A stretch of 64,000 nt of DNA from Prevotella sp. (lineage in GTDB: Bacteria > Bacteroidota > Bacteroidia > Bacteroidales > Bacteroidaceae), in contig JAKVJW010000001.1 in NCBI GenBank assembly GCA_022486815.1, positions 1-64,000 of the forward strand. Reading direction: 5' to 3'. A program made the position numbers and the translations under genes. The notes beneath the pieces were generated by a model. It saw nothing but the letters and a program-made list of their open reading frames with translations. It made no database searches and was not told where the DNA came from. Of the stretch, positions 54,564 through 63,985 are shown piece after piece (the stretch's first letter is position 1; every line of letters begins with the position of its first letter).

Positions 54564-54627
54564 TCAGATTAAAAACAGATACATTTTTAATCTGAAAGAC
54601 AGATTAGTTATTACAAATCTGTCTTTC
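54564..54627 (-). terminator. Two consecutive hairpins after the rubredoxin gene
   Basis: The first hairpin past the rubredoxin stop (minus strand) is GAAAGACAGATT / AATCTGTCTTTC. Directly beyond it lies TCAGATTAAAAA / TTTTTAATCTGA. Both could terminate the rubredoxin transcript. The second one also faces locus B. Confidence 0.6.
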
Positions 54628-54638
54628 TAATGTAAATA

Positions 54639-54800
54639 TTACTCTTGTGGAGTAAACTGATCTTTTCCAACACCACAAAGTGGGCAGACCCAATCATCTG
54701 GAAGATCTTTAAAAGCCGTTCCAGGATCTATACCATTATCAGGATCACCTTCTGCAGGATCATAAACATATCCACATACATCACATACATACTTTTCCAT
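54639..54800 (-). CDS. Rubredoxin
   Basis: A 53-aa electron carrier, too short for the ORF track. It has the two iron-binding knuckles [10 protein letters not shown] (Cys6, Cys9) and CPLCGVGK (Cys39, Cys42), and [10 protein letters not shown] is the usual rubredoxin signature. The spacing and length are standard. In anaerobes rubredoxin donates electrons to peroxide or superoxide reductases and related oxygen-defence enzymes. It is divergent from leuS with a -7 box 42 bp upstream and is followed by two hairpins. Confidence 0.95.
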   Translation of the reverse strand: MEKYVCDVCGYVYDPAEGDPDNGIDPGTAFKDLPDDWVCPLCGVGKDQFTPQE

Positions 54801-54841
54801 AATGCTTAATTATTTATAAGTTAATAATTTGTATTGCGCTT

Positions 54842-54849
54842 CAAAGTTA
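54842..54849 (-). promoter_or_regulatory. -7 box of the rubredoxin gene
   Basis: The minus strand reads TAACTTTG, 41 bp before the ATG. Confidence 0.55.
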
Positions 54850-54893
54850 CCATATTTTTTTAAAAAGCACTTAATTTACAATTATTTTTTTTA

Positions 54894-54901
54894 TATCTTT
54901 G
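54894..54901 (+). promoter_or_regulatory. -7 box of leuS
   Basis: TATCTTTG, 62 bp before the leuS ATG, divergent from the rubredoxin promoter. Confidence 0.6.
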
Positions 54902-54963
54902 CATATTAAATATATACCCCAACATGTTCATAAAAAAGCAAATATAAAAAGTATTTAAATAAG

Positions 54964-57825
54964 ATGGATTACGACTTCAGAGAGATCGAAAAGAAATGGC
55001 AACAAAAGTGGGTTGAAAACAAGACCTATAAAGTTACTGAAGACAAAAATAAAAAAAAGTATTACGTACTAAACATGTTTCCTTATCCATCAGGTGCAGG
55101 ACTTCATGTAGGACATCCTTTAGGGTATATAGCCAGTGATATCTATGCTCGATACAAACGTCTGAAAGGTTTTAATGTTCTGAATCCTATGGGCTATGAT
55201 GCTTACGGTCTGCCTGCTGAACAATATGCTATTCAAACAGGTCAGCACCCCGCCATAACTACTGAACAAAATATTAATCATTATAGAGAACAACTTGATA
55301 AAATCGGTTTTTCATTTGACTGGTCACGTGAAATCCGTACTTGTGACCCGGAATATTATCACTGGACACAATGGGCCTTTGAAAAAATGTTCAATAGTTT
55401 CTATTGCAATAAAGGACAGAGGGCACAACCTATTGAAAAATTAATTCGCCATTTTTCAGAAAAGGGGACAGAAGGCATTCACGCAGCACAGAGCAGAGAA
55501 CTTTCTTTCACAGCAGATGAATGGAATACCTGGGATAGTAGAAAAAAACAAAATATACTAATGAACTATCGGATTGCTTATCTGGGTGAAACGATGGTTA
55601 ACTGGTGTGCCGGTCTTGGAACTGTCCTTGCCAATGATGAAGTAGTAAATGGGGTGAGTGTCCGCGGAGGTTATCCTGTAATACAAAAAAAAATGCGTCA
55701 ATGGTGTCTCCGTGTTTCAGCATACGCTCAAAGACTTCTGGATGGATTGGATACCTTAGACTGGAGTGATTCCATAAAAGAGACTCAACGTAACTGGATA
55801 GGCCGTTCAGAAGGAACAGAAGTTGTATTCAAGGTAAAGGATAGTGATGTTAAATTTACGATCTTCACTACACGTGCTGACACCATGTTTGGTGTAACAT
55901 TTATGGTACTGGCACCAGAATCTGATCAAGTAGCTTATGTAACAACTCCTGAACAGAAAACTAAAGTTGAAAAATATTTGAGTTATGTAAAGAGTCGTAC
56001 AGAACTTGAACGTATGAGTGACAGGAAAGTTACAGGCGTATTTACCGGTTCTTATGCCATTAATCCTTTTACCCAAGAAGCCATCCCTATTTGGGTTGGA
56101 GAATATGTCCTGGCAGGATATGGTACAGGAGCCATAATGGCTGTACCAGCTCATGATAGTCGTGATTATGCTTTCGCCAAACATTTTCATTTATCCATTA
56201 TCCCTTTAATTGAGGGTGCAGATGTGAGCAATGAAAGTTTTGATGCCAAAGAGGGAATAGTGATGAATTCTCCTGCTCCTGGAAAAAGAGGGCTGGATGG
56301 ATTTTCTCTTAACGAACTAACTGTAAAAGAAGCTATTGCTGCTACAAAGAAATTTGTTTCTGAAAAGGGTATTGGCCGCATAAAAGTCAATTATCGTCTT
56401 CGTGATGCCATCTTTTCCCGTCAAAGATATTGGGGAGAACCATTCCCTGTATATTATAAAGATGAAATGCCTTATGTCATTCCCGAAGAATTCCTTCCTT
56501 TGACTCTTCCGGACATTGACCTATATAAACCAACGGAAACGGGAGAACCACCATTAGGCCGTGCAAAAAAATGGGCTTGGGATACAGAAAATAATAAAGT
56601 CGTAGACAAATCCTTTATAGATCAAAAAACTGTTTTTCCCCTGGATTTGTGTACAATGCCTGGATTTGCCGGAAGTTCTGCTTATTATTTACGATATATG
56701 GATCCAAAAAATAATCAGGAACTGGTAAGTGAGAATAAAGATGAATATTGGCAGAATGTTGATTTATATGTGGGTGGTACTGAACATGCTACCGGACATT
56801 TGATTTATTCTCGTTTCTGGAACAAATTTTTACATGATTACGGTTATTCATGCAAAGAAGAACCTTTCCAAAAGCTTATCAATCAAGGTATGATTCAAGG
56901 ACGTAGTAACTTCGTTTACCGTGTCAACGATAAAAGTACAAAAGATAAGCCCGTATTTGTAAGTATTAACTTGAAAAAGAACTATAAGGATGTTACTCCC
57001 ATTCATGTCAATATCAATATCGTAAAAAATGATATACTCGATACGGACGCTTTCAAGGCATGGAGACCAGAGTATAAAAATGCTGAATTTATTTTGGAAA
57101 ACGGTAAATATATTTGTGGATATACTGTTGAAAAGATGAGTAAAAGTATGTTTAACGTGGTTAATCCTGATGATATTGTAAAAGAATACGGTGCCGATAC
57201 ACTCCGACTTTACGAAATGTTTCTGGGTCCTGTGGAAGCCAGTAAACCATGGGATACTAATGGTATTGATGGATGTCATAGATTTCTGAAGAAGTTTTGG
57301 AACTTGTTCTGGGATAATAGATCTGATCAATTCTTGGTAAATGAGGATGCTCCGAGTAAAGATTCTCTAAAATCTACTCACAAACTAATAAAAAAGGTAA
57401 CTGAAGATATAGAAAAATTCAGTTATAATACGGCTATATCTGCATTTATGATAGCTGTTAATGAACTCCATCAACAGAAATGTCATAATCATGAACTACT
57501 CAAAGATCTAGTTATCTTAATCACTCCATTCTGTCCTCATATCGCTGAGGAACTTTGGCAAGAACTTGGTGAGAAAGGATCCGTCTGTGATGCACAGTGG
57601 ATTACCTATGATGAAAAATATCTTGTTGAAAACGAAATACAACTCACAATATCCTTTAATGGAAAAGCTCGATTCCAAAAGACTTTTGCTGCCGATGCAG
57701 ACTCTAAAAGCATAAAAGAAGCAGTGATTTCCGATGAAAAAAGCCAAAAATATATATCAGGAAAGGATATTATCAAAATAATTGTTGTTCCTAAAAAAAT
57801 CGTCAATGTAGTCTTAAAAAATTGA
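54964..57825 (+). CDS. leuS: Leucyl-tRNA synthetase
   Basis: Charges tRNA-Leu. The 953-aa class I synthetase has the HIGH-type motif HVGH in [16 protein letters not shown] (about 48-51), the CP1 editing domain (about 220-420, including [18 protein letters not shown] and [13 protein letters not shown]), the catalytic-core segment [16 protein letters not shown] and KMSKS as EKMSKSMFN (about 724-728). The C-terminal anticodon-binding domain is intact. The length is slightly above most bacterial LeuRS, in line with Bacteroidetes. Confidence 0.97.
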   Translation: MDYDFREIEKKWQQKWVENKTYKVTEDKNKKKYYVLNMFPYPSGAGLHVGHPLGYIASDIYARYKRLKGFNVLNPMGYDAYGLPAEQYAIQTGQHPAITTEQNINHYREQLDKIGFSFDWSREIRTCDPEYYHWTQWAFEKMFNSFYCNKGQRAQPIEKLIRHFSEKGTEGIHAAQSRELSFTADEWNTWDSRKKQNILMNYRIAYLGETMVNWCAGLGTVLANDEVVNGVSVRGGYPVIQKKMRQWCLRVSAYAQRLLDGLDTLDWSDSIKETQRNWIGRSEGTEVVFKVKDSDVKFTIFTTRADTMFGVTFMVLAPESDQVAYVTTPEQKTKVEKYLSYVKSRTELERMSDRKVTGVFTGSYAINPFTQEAIPIWVGEYVLAGYGTGAIMAVPAHDSRDYAFAKHFHLSIIPLIEGADVSNESFDAKEGIVMNSPAPGKRGLDGFSLNELTVKEAIAATKKFVSEKGIGRIKVNYRLRDAIFSRQRYWGEPFPVYYKDEMPYVIPEEFLPLTLPDIDLYKPTETGEPPLGRAKKWAWDTENNKVVDKSFIDQKTVFPLDLCTMPGFAGSSAYYLRYMDPKNNQELVSENKDEYWQNVDLYVGGTEHATGHLIYSRFWNKFLHDYGYSCKEEPFQKLINQGMIQGRSNFVYRVNDKSTKDKPVFVSINLKKNYKDVTPIHVNINIVKNDILDTDAFKAWRPEYKNAEFILENGKYICGYTVEKMSKSMFNVVNPDDIVKEYGADTLRLYEMFLGPVEASKPWDTNGIDGCHRFLKKFWNLFWDNRSDQFLVNEDAPSKDSLKSTHKLIKKVTEDIEKFSYNTAISAFMIAVNELHQQKCHNHELLKDLVILITPFCPHIAEELWQELGEKGSVCDAQWITYDEKYLVENEIQLTISFNGKARFQKTFAADADSKSIKEAVISDEKSQKYISGKDIIKIIVVPKKIVNVVLKN

Positions 57826-57917
57826 TTATACTTTATTATAAGAAAATCTATTTAAAATAAAATATTATAAAGTACATACAAATGTTGTTTTAACAACATC
57901 TGTAACTTTTAAACTGT

Positions 57918-58892
57918 ATGAATATAATTAATAGTAGTAACATAAAAAATGAAATCAAGGATTATGCATATATAACCTTTGGTCTTATACTCTATACCTT
58001 TGGATGGACGGTATTTCTTTTACCATATAGCATTGTAACAGGTGGCGTTACGGGTATTTCTGCTATTATATTCTATGCTACTAAAATACCTATTGCTTAT
58101 ACTTATTTTATAATTAACGTCATATTATTGGTATTTGCATTAAAAATACTCGGTTTAAAGTTTTTAATAAAAACAATATATGCCATAATAGTACTTTCTC
58201 TCTTACTCAGTTTTAGTCAGCAAGCAATGACACTACCAGATCATTCTATGTATCAGATTTTAGGAAAAGGTCAGGATTTTATGTCATTGATTATAGGATG
58301 TTCGATGACCGGAACCGCACTGGCTATCGTATTTCTACATAATGGTTCAACAGGTGGTACTGATATTATTGCCGCCTGTGTTAACAAATATCGTAATATT
58401 TCACTCGGTCGCGTCCTCATATTTGTTGATATTTGTATAATAAGCAGTTCTTATCCTATATTTTATGATTGGAGAAAACTTGTATTTGGTTTTTGTACTA
58501 TGATCATAGAAAATTTTGTTCTTGATTATGTAATGAATGCCAGAAGAGAAAGTGTACAATTTATGGTCTTTTCCAGTAAATATCAGGAAATAGCAAATGC
58601 TATAGGAACAAAAATGGAACACGGAGTAACTATTCTTGATGGTCATGGCTGGTATACAGGTAATGAAGTAAAAGTTCTTTGTATATTAGCAAGAAAGAGA
58701 GAAAGTCCTATTATCTTCCGACTTATCAAAATTATTGATCCTAAAGCTTTCGTATCTCAGTCTTCTGTCATCGGCGTCTATGGAGAAGGATTTGATAAAA
58801 TGAAGGTAAAAATACCAAAACATGAAAAGGATTCCATAATAAAAGCATCAAAATTAAAAGCTCCTTCACCATTAAATAATAATAAAAAATAA
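57918..58892 (+). CDS. YitT-family membrane protein (DUF161/DUF2179)
   Basis: A 324-aa inner-membrane protein with about five membrane segments (GLILYTFGWTVFLLPYSIVTGGVTGISAIIFY and following), then a cytosolic C-terminal DUF2179 domain (QFMVFSSKYQEIANAI, MEHGVTILDGHGWYTGNEVKVL). YitT proteins have no firmly assigned function. It lies between leuS and rdgB on the same strand, with the MITE-like element right after its stop. Confidence 0.88.
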   Translation: MNIINSSNIKNEIKDYAYITFGLILYTFGWTVFLLPYSIVTGGVTGISAIIFYATKIPIAYTYFIINVILLVFALKILGLKFLIKTIYAIIVLSLLLSFSQQAMTLPDHSMYQILGKGQDFMSLIIGCSMTGTALAIVFLHNGSTGGTDIIAACVNKYRNISLGRVLIFVDICIISSSYPIFYDWRKLVFGFCTMIIENFVLDYVMNARRESVQFMVFSSKYQEIANAIGTKMEHGVTILDGHGWYTGNEVKVLCILARKRESPIIFRLIKIIDPKAFVSQSSVIGVYGEGFDKMKVKIPKHEKDSIIKASKLKAPSPLNNNKK

Positions 58893-59077
58893 CTCATTGG
58901 CGGAATTAATTTACCACAGTATTGGAAAACATATTTTAATAGTACTGAAAAACTTATTACCACGCTGTGGTAATTTAGGATTTTGACAGTCTAAAGGATG
59001 AATTGAAAAGTGGCTGAAAATTATATATATACTACTTCTTATCTCATTTCTTCTTTCATTTTTAATTCCGCCAATAG
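58893..59077. mobile_element. MITE-like non-autonomous element with IS982-type ends
   Basis: About 185 bp flanked by inverted repeats ATTGGCGGAATTAA (58896-58909) and its exact complement (59062-59075), the same sequence as the ends of the IS982 relic at 40 kb. Inside are one reversed unit of the 22-23 bp repeat family (TTACCACAGTATTGGAAAAC) and the palindrome ATTACCACGCTGTGGTAAT (58956-58974). It has no coding capacity and sits exactly in the spacer between yitT and rdgB. Confidence 0.75.
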
Positions 59078-59100
59078 ATAAAATAATAGATTTAATAATA

Positions 59101-59721
59101 ATGAATATAGTATTTGCTACAAACAATAAAGATAAACTTCGTGAAATACGTGAGATTCTCGAACCTGAATTCAATATTATCTCTTTATCTGATATAGGTT
59201 GCCATGAAGATATTCCTGAGACAGGTAAAACTTTAGAAGAAAATTCACTTTTAAAAGCTCAATATGTTTATGACCATTATCATCAAAATTGTTTTGCAGA
59301 TGATACCGGTCTGGAAGTTGATGCCTTGAATGGTGAACCAGGTGTACATTCTGCCAGATATGCAGAAGATACAGATCATGACAATGAAGCTAATATAAAA
59401 AAACTTTTATCAAAGTTAGAAAACAAGAATAATCGTAAAGCAAAATTTCGTACTGTAATTACGTTAATACAAAGATCCCCAGATCCTACCCACAGACAAG
59501 TTATAAATTGTTTTGAAGGAGAAATATCAGGCACTATAGCTAAAAATAAATTAGGTATAGCTGGTTTTGGATATGATCCTCTTTTTATCCCTGAAGGATA
59601 TAAAGAAAGTTTTGCTCAAATGGGAGATATAGAAAAGAATAAAATATCACATCGGGCACGTGCTGTTTCAAAACTCGTAGAATTTCTTAAAAAACAGGTT
59701 ACTTGTATTAATATGGAATAA
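59101..59721 (+). CDS. rdgB: XTP/dITP pyrophosphatase (RdgB/HAM1)
   Basis: Hydrolyses dITP, XTP and related deaminated purine nucleotides to keep them out of DNA and RNA. The 206-aa product has the family start IVFATNNKDKLREIREIL, FADDTGLEVDALNGEPGVHSARYA and the C-terminal GFGYDPLFIPEGYKESFAQM plus SHRARAVSKL. Length is standard. Its stop codon is inside a long terminator hairpin; the spacer that follows holds the candidate origin. Confidence 0.96.
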   Translation: MNIVFATNNKDKLREIREILEPEFNIISLSDIGCHEDIPETGKTLEENSLLKAQYVYDHYHQNCFADDTGLEVDALNGEPGVHSARYAEDTDHDNEANIKKLLSKLENKNNRKAKFRTVITLIQRSPDPTHRQVINCFEGEISGTIAKNKLGIAGFGYDPLFIPEGYKESFAQMGDIEKNKISHRARAVSKLVEFLKKQVTCINME

Positions 59722-59747
59722 AGACAATGTCTTTATTCCATATTTTA
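59711..59747 (+). terminator. Terminator hairpin containing the rdgB stop codon
   Basis: The arms ATATGGAATAAAGAC / GTCTTTATTCCATAT (15 bp, perfect) have an AAT loop and a TTTT tail. The rdgB stop (TAA at 59719-59721) lies in the first arm. Confidence 0.8.
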
Positions 59748-59980
59748 TATATTTCTAAAAAATATTTAGACTCATCTCTACATATTATAATTCGTACCTT
59801 TATAACGGAACTTTTCCATAATAGAGTCAATATTAAAAAACAGAGTACAGCGTTCTTCTGTTGAGTAAATATTCTTTATTGCTTAAGTTTATCATAAGAC
59901 ACAAAAAAACATTACAGAACGGCTTAAAAACGTATCCAGGCTAATTGTTGTTTCTTTATTACAAAGAAGATAACCTATTA

Positions 59981-60390
59981 TTATTAATAATACATCTTTA
60001 TTTATTCATCTATTATATTATTATTATCTTATTTTATTTATAAAAATATATAATGATTAAGTATGATATCTTGTGGATATGTTAATAATTTTTGATAAGA
60101 TAATATCTATATTTAATTATGCTCATAATTACCTTTCTTATGCACAATTATTATTTATACTTTCTTATTGATTTTCAGTTAATTAAATAGTTATGCACCA
60201 ATTTACTAACTATGTGTATAATAATAAGTTGATATTATTTTAATGATTATTTATGTGGAAAAAGGTAGATAAATGATCTTATAAACCTATGGATATCCTC
60301 AGTAGGATAAGTGCTGTTTATTTGTCTATGGATATCTTTTACTTTATGAATGGATTATGCCATAGATATAAACTTAGTTTTCCATATAAA
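59981..60390. other. Candidate chromosomal replication origin (oriC)
   Basis: Part of a 760-bp gene-free, very AT-rich spacer. DnaA-box-like sites (TTATNCACA): TTATGCACA at 60138 (plus) and TTATACACA at 60213-60221 (minus) are full matches. One-mismatch sites are ATATCCACA at 60072-60080 (minus), TTATGCACC at 60191 (plus) and TTTTCCACA at 60254-60262 (minus). Two ATATCCATAG-like sites (minus) lie near 60288 and 60327. A/T-only-type sequence at 59981-60060 could be the unwinding element. Genes diverge away from the right part, and small hand-counted samples show the G/C bias change across this region. dnaA is not adjacent, which is common in Bacteroidetes. Confidence 0.6.
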
Positions 60391-60482
60391 CTGTTGAAAA
60401 GTAGAATTTGATATTAAAAATTACATGGTAAGGAACATTTTATTTCTTATAAAATGCTTCTGATAAATAATAAAAGATTAAG

Positions 60483-61541
60483 TTATTTTTTTCTTTGTAA
60501 GTTGATATCTACGCGATCTGCTATCATTTTAGGAGAAATATTTATAAGGCAAGCATAATCTCCCCTTAAACAAGATTTATTTCCGTAGATACTACAAGGA
60601 CGACATGGTAGGTTTAATTGAATAGCATTATCCGGATTTTGTCCCCATCCCATAAAACCAGCATAAGGATGAGTTGCTCCCCATATACTTACAACAGGGA
60701 TATTTACCAGTGAAGCCAGATGCATGTTTGCACTATCCATGCTGATCATGACATCAAGATGGCTCATCAATATGAGCTCTTTATCTAAACTTTGTAGAAG
60801 TCCGGAAGCATTTATGCAAGATGGATACTTTTTATTCCAGTTGTCCATATATTTTTTTTCATTACCTCTTTTTCCACCAAATAAGAAAATACGGCATGAA
60901 GGATGTCTGTGAATTAAAAGTTGAATAACTTTTTCCATTGATTCGAGCGGATAAGTTTTTGAAACATGAGCAGCAAAAGGAGCTATACCTATCCATTGTT
61001 GAAATCCTTTTTTAACACCTATACTTTCCGGTAAAAGACGGATGTTTCCTCCTTCAGGTGGAAAAAGAGAAGTAAATTTGACTTGTATAGGATAACCAAG
61101 CTTTCTTAATACATCAGCATAATTTTGTGTTTCGGTTGGTTGTTGTATGAGTTTTTTTCCATCTTGAGCAATTAATTTTTTTCTTCCCTCACGATGCTTA
61201 TTGATATGTTCTACCCTAAAATGACTCATGTTAAAGCGTAAGCGAAGATAATTGGAACGTAAGACTTGATGAAAATCAGCTACACATGTAAACTGTTTGG
61301 CAATTAACCGACGATAAAGTGTATTCAAACCTTTTATTCCACTATATTCTCCTTTTACATCTGCTCCCATAAAACTTACATTTGGAGCTATATTTTCAAA
61401 AAAAGGTTTTGCAAATGGTCTACTGAGTACAGTAATCCTCAAATTTGGATATTGGGTTGCTAAAGAATAGATTACGGGAACAGTCATAGCCACATCACCT
61501 ATTGCAAAGAAACGAATGATTAGAATATGCTCAGTTTTCAT
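60483..61541 (-). CDS. Glycosyltransferase family 9 (heptosyltransferase-like)
   Basis: A 352-aa GT-B enzyme of the WaaF/WaaC family, adding heptose or a related sugar to a lipid A-core-type acceptor at the inner membrane. It starts HILIIRFFAIGDVAMTVPVIYSL, has the donor-binding region LFGGKRGNEKKYMDNW, and ends with the GT9 signature SMDSANMHLASLVNIPVVSIWGATHPYAGFMGWG. Length is typical. It starts 6 bp after the DUF4254 stop, so the two form an operon. A lipopolysaccharide or lipooligosaccharide role is inferred from the family. Confidence 0.9.
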   Translation of the reverse strand: MKTEHILIIRFFAIGDVAMTVPVIYSLATQYPNLRITVLSRPFAKPFFENIAPNVSFMGADVKGEYSGIKGLNTLYRRLIAKQFTCVADFHQVLRSNYLRLRFNMSHFRVEHINKHREGRKKLIAQDGKKLIQQPTETQNYADVLRKLGYPIQVKFTSLFPPEGGNIRLLPESIGVKKGFQQWIGIAPFAAHVSKTYPLESMEKVIQLLIHRHPSCRIFLFGGKRGNEKKYMDNWNKKYPSCINASGLLQSLDKELILMSHLDVMISMDSANMHLASLVNIPVVSIWGATHPYAGFMGWGQNPDNAIQLNLPCRPCSIYGNKSCLRGDYACLINISPKMIADRVDINLQRKK

Positions 61542-61547
61542 GAGAGA

Positions 61548-62171
61548 TTATAATTTATCTTCTTTTTCTTTCTTCTTATAAAGGACAGGATTGGTATCTG
61601 TATCATTATACATTTTCATCTGTCGATAAACCTTCATCAACTTTTTTCCTGTTTTAATATCATCAAGAAGTTGGTCTATAGATAGACTTAAATCCTTTTG
61701 TTGTTCTAATAAAACATGAAGTTTATTTAGGCATTTATTTCGATGTTCTTGTGAAGCATCTTTCCGTTCTGCTTGTTCTTTCATGTGATAGATCTTTATT
61801 GCAAGGATGCTTAGACGGTCTATAGCCCATGCCGGACTTTCTGTATTTAGATGAGCATTTTGCAGTGCTTTCACATCTTTATATAGATCTCTGAAATAAG
61901 AATCAATTTGTTCCACAAGATTTGTTCTATCTTGATTACTTTTGTCTATGCGATGCTTGAGTTGCATACCTTTATCCGGATCAATATTTGGATCACGGAT
62001 AAGATCTTCAAAATGCCATTGTACTGTATCTATCCAACATTTACGATAGAGCTTGTTTTCAATAGTGTCTTTGGAATAAGGATTATTGATTTGAGTATCA
62101 ATATTATCTTCAAAGTGATAATCCACTATAGCTCTATTAAAAATTTGGTTTGCAATTTTGGTAAATGACAT
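61548..62171 (-). CDS. DUF4254 protein
   Basis: A 207-aa soluble, helix-rich protein beginning MSFTKIANQIFNRAIVDYHF and containing WHFEDLIRDPNIDPDKGMQLKHRIDKSNQDR, which I recognise as the DUF4254 family of Bacteroidetes. The reaction is unknown. It is transcribed from its own -7 box with the GT9 gene 6 bp downstream, which suggests a role in the same envelope-sugar pathway; that is inference from context only. Confidence 0.8.
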   Translation of the reverse strand: MSFTKIANQIFNRAIVDYHFEDNIDTQINNPYSKDTIENKLYRKCWIDTVQWHFEDLIRDPNIDPDKGMQLKHRIDKSNQDRTNLVEQIDSYFRDLYKDVKALQNAHLNTESPAWAIDRLSILAIKIYHMKEQAERKDASQEHRNKCLNKLHVLLEQQKDLSLSIDQLLDDIKTGKKLMKVYRQMKMYNDTDTNPVLYKKKEKEDKL

Positions 62172-62198
62172 CAGTTTTGTAAGAATTTATTAATTGCG

Positions 62199-62206
62199 CA
62201 AAAGTA
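62199..62206 (-). promoter_or_regulatory. -7 box of the DUF4254-GT9 operon
   Basis: The minus strand reads TACTTTTG, 27 bp before the DUF4254 ATG. Confidence 0.55.
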
Positions 62207-62309
62207 ATTAATTTATTCTAAATATCCAACTAAAATTTCAAAAAAGGCGTTGAAATGTGCACAATATTGATAGGTTTGTGCAAAGTTAAATGCTTTTTTA
62301 TTAAAAAAG

Positions 62310-62341
62310 TTTGCTAATGTGAGGAAAAATTTGTTTCTTTG
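62310..62341 (+). promoter_or_regulatory. Promoter of acpP-fabF
   Basis: TTTG (62310-62313), a 20-nt spacer and TTTCTTTG (62334-62341). The second base of the -7 box is T instead of A, but the spacing is canonical. Confidence 0.55.
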
Positions 62342-62398
62342 CACCCGATTTTTAATTAGAAAGAAATTATTTATAAACGTTTTTTAAAGGTTACAATT

Positions 62399-62647
62399 AT
62401 GTCAGAATCAGAAATTGAAAAGAAAGTAAAAACTATTATCGTGGACAAACTCGGTGTTGATGAGTCTGAAGTTAAGCCAGAAGCTAGTTTTACAAATGAC
62501 CTCGGTGCAGATTCTTTGGATACAGTAGAATTGATTATGGAATTTGAGAAAGAATTCAACATCTCTATCCCTGACGATAAAGCTGAAAAGATTGCAACTG
62601 TTGGCGATGCTATCAAGTATATTGAAGATAACGCTTCTGCCAAATAA
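62399..62647 (+). CDS. acpP: Acyl carrier protein
   Basis: Carries growing acyl chains on 4'-phosphopantetheine for fatty acid synthesis. The 82-aa acidic protein has the carrier motif [19 protein letters not shown], with the prosthetic-group Ser at about residue 39. The prosthetic group is delivered from CoA, linking to coaD. fabF starts 21 bp after its stop; the two form an operon. Confidence 0.97.
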   Translation: MSESEIEKKVKTIIVDKLGVDESEVKPEASFTNDLGADSLDTVELIMEFEKEFNISIPDDKAEKIATVGDAIKYIEDNASAK

Positions 62648-62668
62648 TTTGTTACTTATCTGCTATAG

Positions 62669-63931
62669 ATGGAATTAAAAAGAGTAGTAGTAACAGGAAT
62701 GGGTGCAGTAACACCTGTAGGCAATACTCCTGAGGAAACTTGGAAGAATATTGTTGAAGGAAAAAGTGGTGCTGCACCCATTGCCCAGTTTGATGCAACC
62801 AAATTTAAAACTCATTTTGCTTGTGAGGTAAAGAATTTGGATCTTAAGGATTATCTGGATCGTAAAGTTATTCGTACTACAGATCGTTATACCCAATTGG
62901 CTATGGTATCTGCCATTCAGGGTGTGAAGGATGCCAAAATTGATTTAGAAACAGAAGATAGAAACCGAATAGGTGTCATCTATGGTGTAGGTATTGGTGG
63001 TATTCATACTTTTCAAGATGAAGTTATCTATTATGGCCAGAATCTTGAAAAAGGACCGATGTTCAGTCCTCATTTTATACCGAAGATGATTGCAGATATT
63101 GCTGCTGGTCAAATTTCTATTCATTTCGGTTTTCATGGACCTAACTATACTACCACTTCAGCATGTGCTTCTTCAAGTCATGCTCTTGCTGATGCCTATA
63201 ACCTGATACGTTTGGGTAAAGCTAATATCATAGTAAGTGGAGGTGCCGAAGCTGCAATTTGTGATTGTGGGTTAGGTGGGTTCAACTCTCTGCATGCTTT
63301 GTCTACACGTAATGATGACCCTGAGCATGCTTCTCGTCCATTCAGTGGAAGTCGTGATGGTTTCGTGATGGGCGAAGGTGCTGGCTGTCTTGTTCTTGAA
63401 GAACTTGATCACGCTAAGGCTCGTGGTGCTCATATCTATGCTGAAATGGTAGGTGAAGGTATGAGTGCAGATGCTTATCATATTACAGCTTCTCACCCTG
63501 AAGGGCTGGGTGCAAAACTTGTAATGAAAGATGCTCTTGATGATGCAGAAATGAAACCTTCTGAGATTGACTATATCAATGTCCACGGGACTTCTACACA
63601 TGTAGGTGATCTTTCTGAAGCAAAAGCCATCAAGGAAGTTTTCGGTGATAGTGCTTATAGATTGAATATATCTTCTACAAAGTCTATGATCGGTCATCTT
63701 TTGGGTGCTGCTGGAGCTGTGGAAGCAATGTTCTGTGTATTGAGTATCCGTGACGGTATCATTCCACCTACTATTAATCATAAAGAAGGTGATGATGATC
63801 CTGATATAGATTATAAGATGAACTTCACGTTTAACAAGGCTCAGAAGCGTACAGTAAATGCTGCCTTGAGTAACACGTTCGGTTTTGGTGGTCATAATTG
63901 TTGCGTGATTTTCAAGAAATATGTTAAATAA
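62669..63931 (+). CDS. fabF: 3-oxoacyl-ACP synthase II
   Basis: Elongating beta-ketoacyl-ACP synthase of type II fatty acid synthesis. The 420-aa product has the catalytic Cys in TTSACASSSHA (about residue 168), the His pair in NVHGTSTHVGD and KSMIGHLLGAAGAVEA, and the C-terminal NTFGFGGHNCCVIF. Length is normal. It uses the ACP encoded immediately upstream. Confidence 0.97.
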   Translation: MELKRVVVTGMGAVTPVGNTPEETWKNIVEGKSGAAPIAQFDATKFKTHFACEVKNLDLKDYLDRKVIRTTDRYTQLAMVSAIQGVKDAKIDLETEDRNRIGVIYGVGIGGIHTFQDEVIYYGQNLEKGPMFSPHFIPKMIADIAAGQISIHFGFHGPNYTTTSACASSSHALADAYNLIRLGKANIIVSGGAEAAICDCGLGGFNSLHALSTRNDDPEHASRPFSGSRDGFVMGEGAGCLVLEELDHAKARGAHIYAEMVGEGMSADAYHITASHPEGLGAKLVMKDALDDAEMKPSEIDYINVHGTSTHVGDLSEAKAIKEVFGDSAYRLNISSTKSMIGHLLGAAGAVEAMFCVLSIRDGIIPPTINHKEGDDDPDIDYKMNFTFNKAQKRTVNAALSNTFGFGGHNCCVIFKKYVK

Positions 63932-63946
63932 TTTTTTAGATAGGTT

Positions 63947-63985
63947 AGGGCTTCTTTTCTGTAAAGAAAAGGAGCTCTATTTGTC
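63947..63985 (+). terminator. Probable terminator after fabF
   Basis: An imperfect hairpin with arms AGGGCTTCTTTTCT / AGAAAAGGAGCTCT and a T-rich tail (ATTTGTCTTT). The mismatches make it less certain than other terminators here. No gene start is seen in the last 15 bp. Confidence 0.5.
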
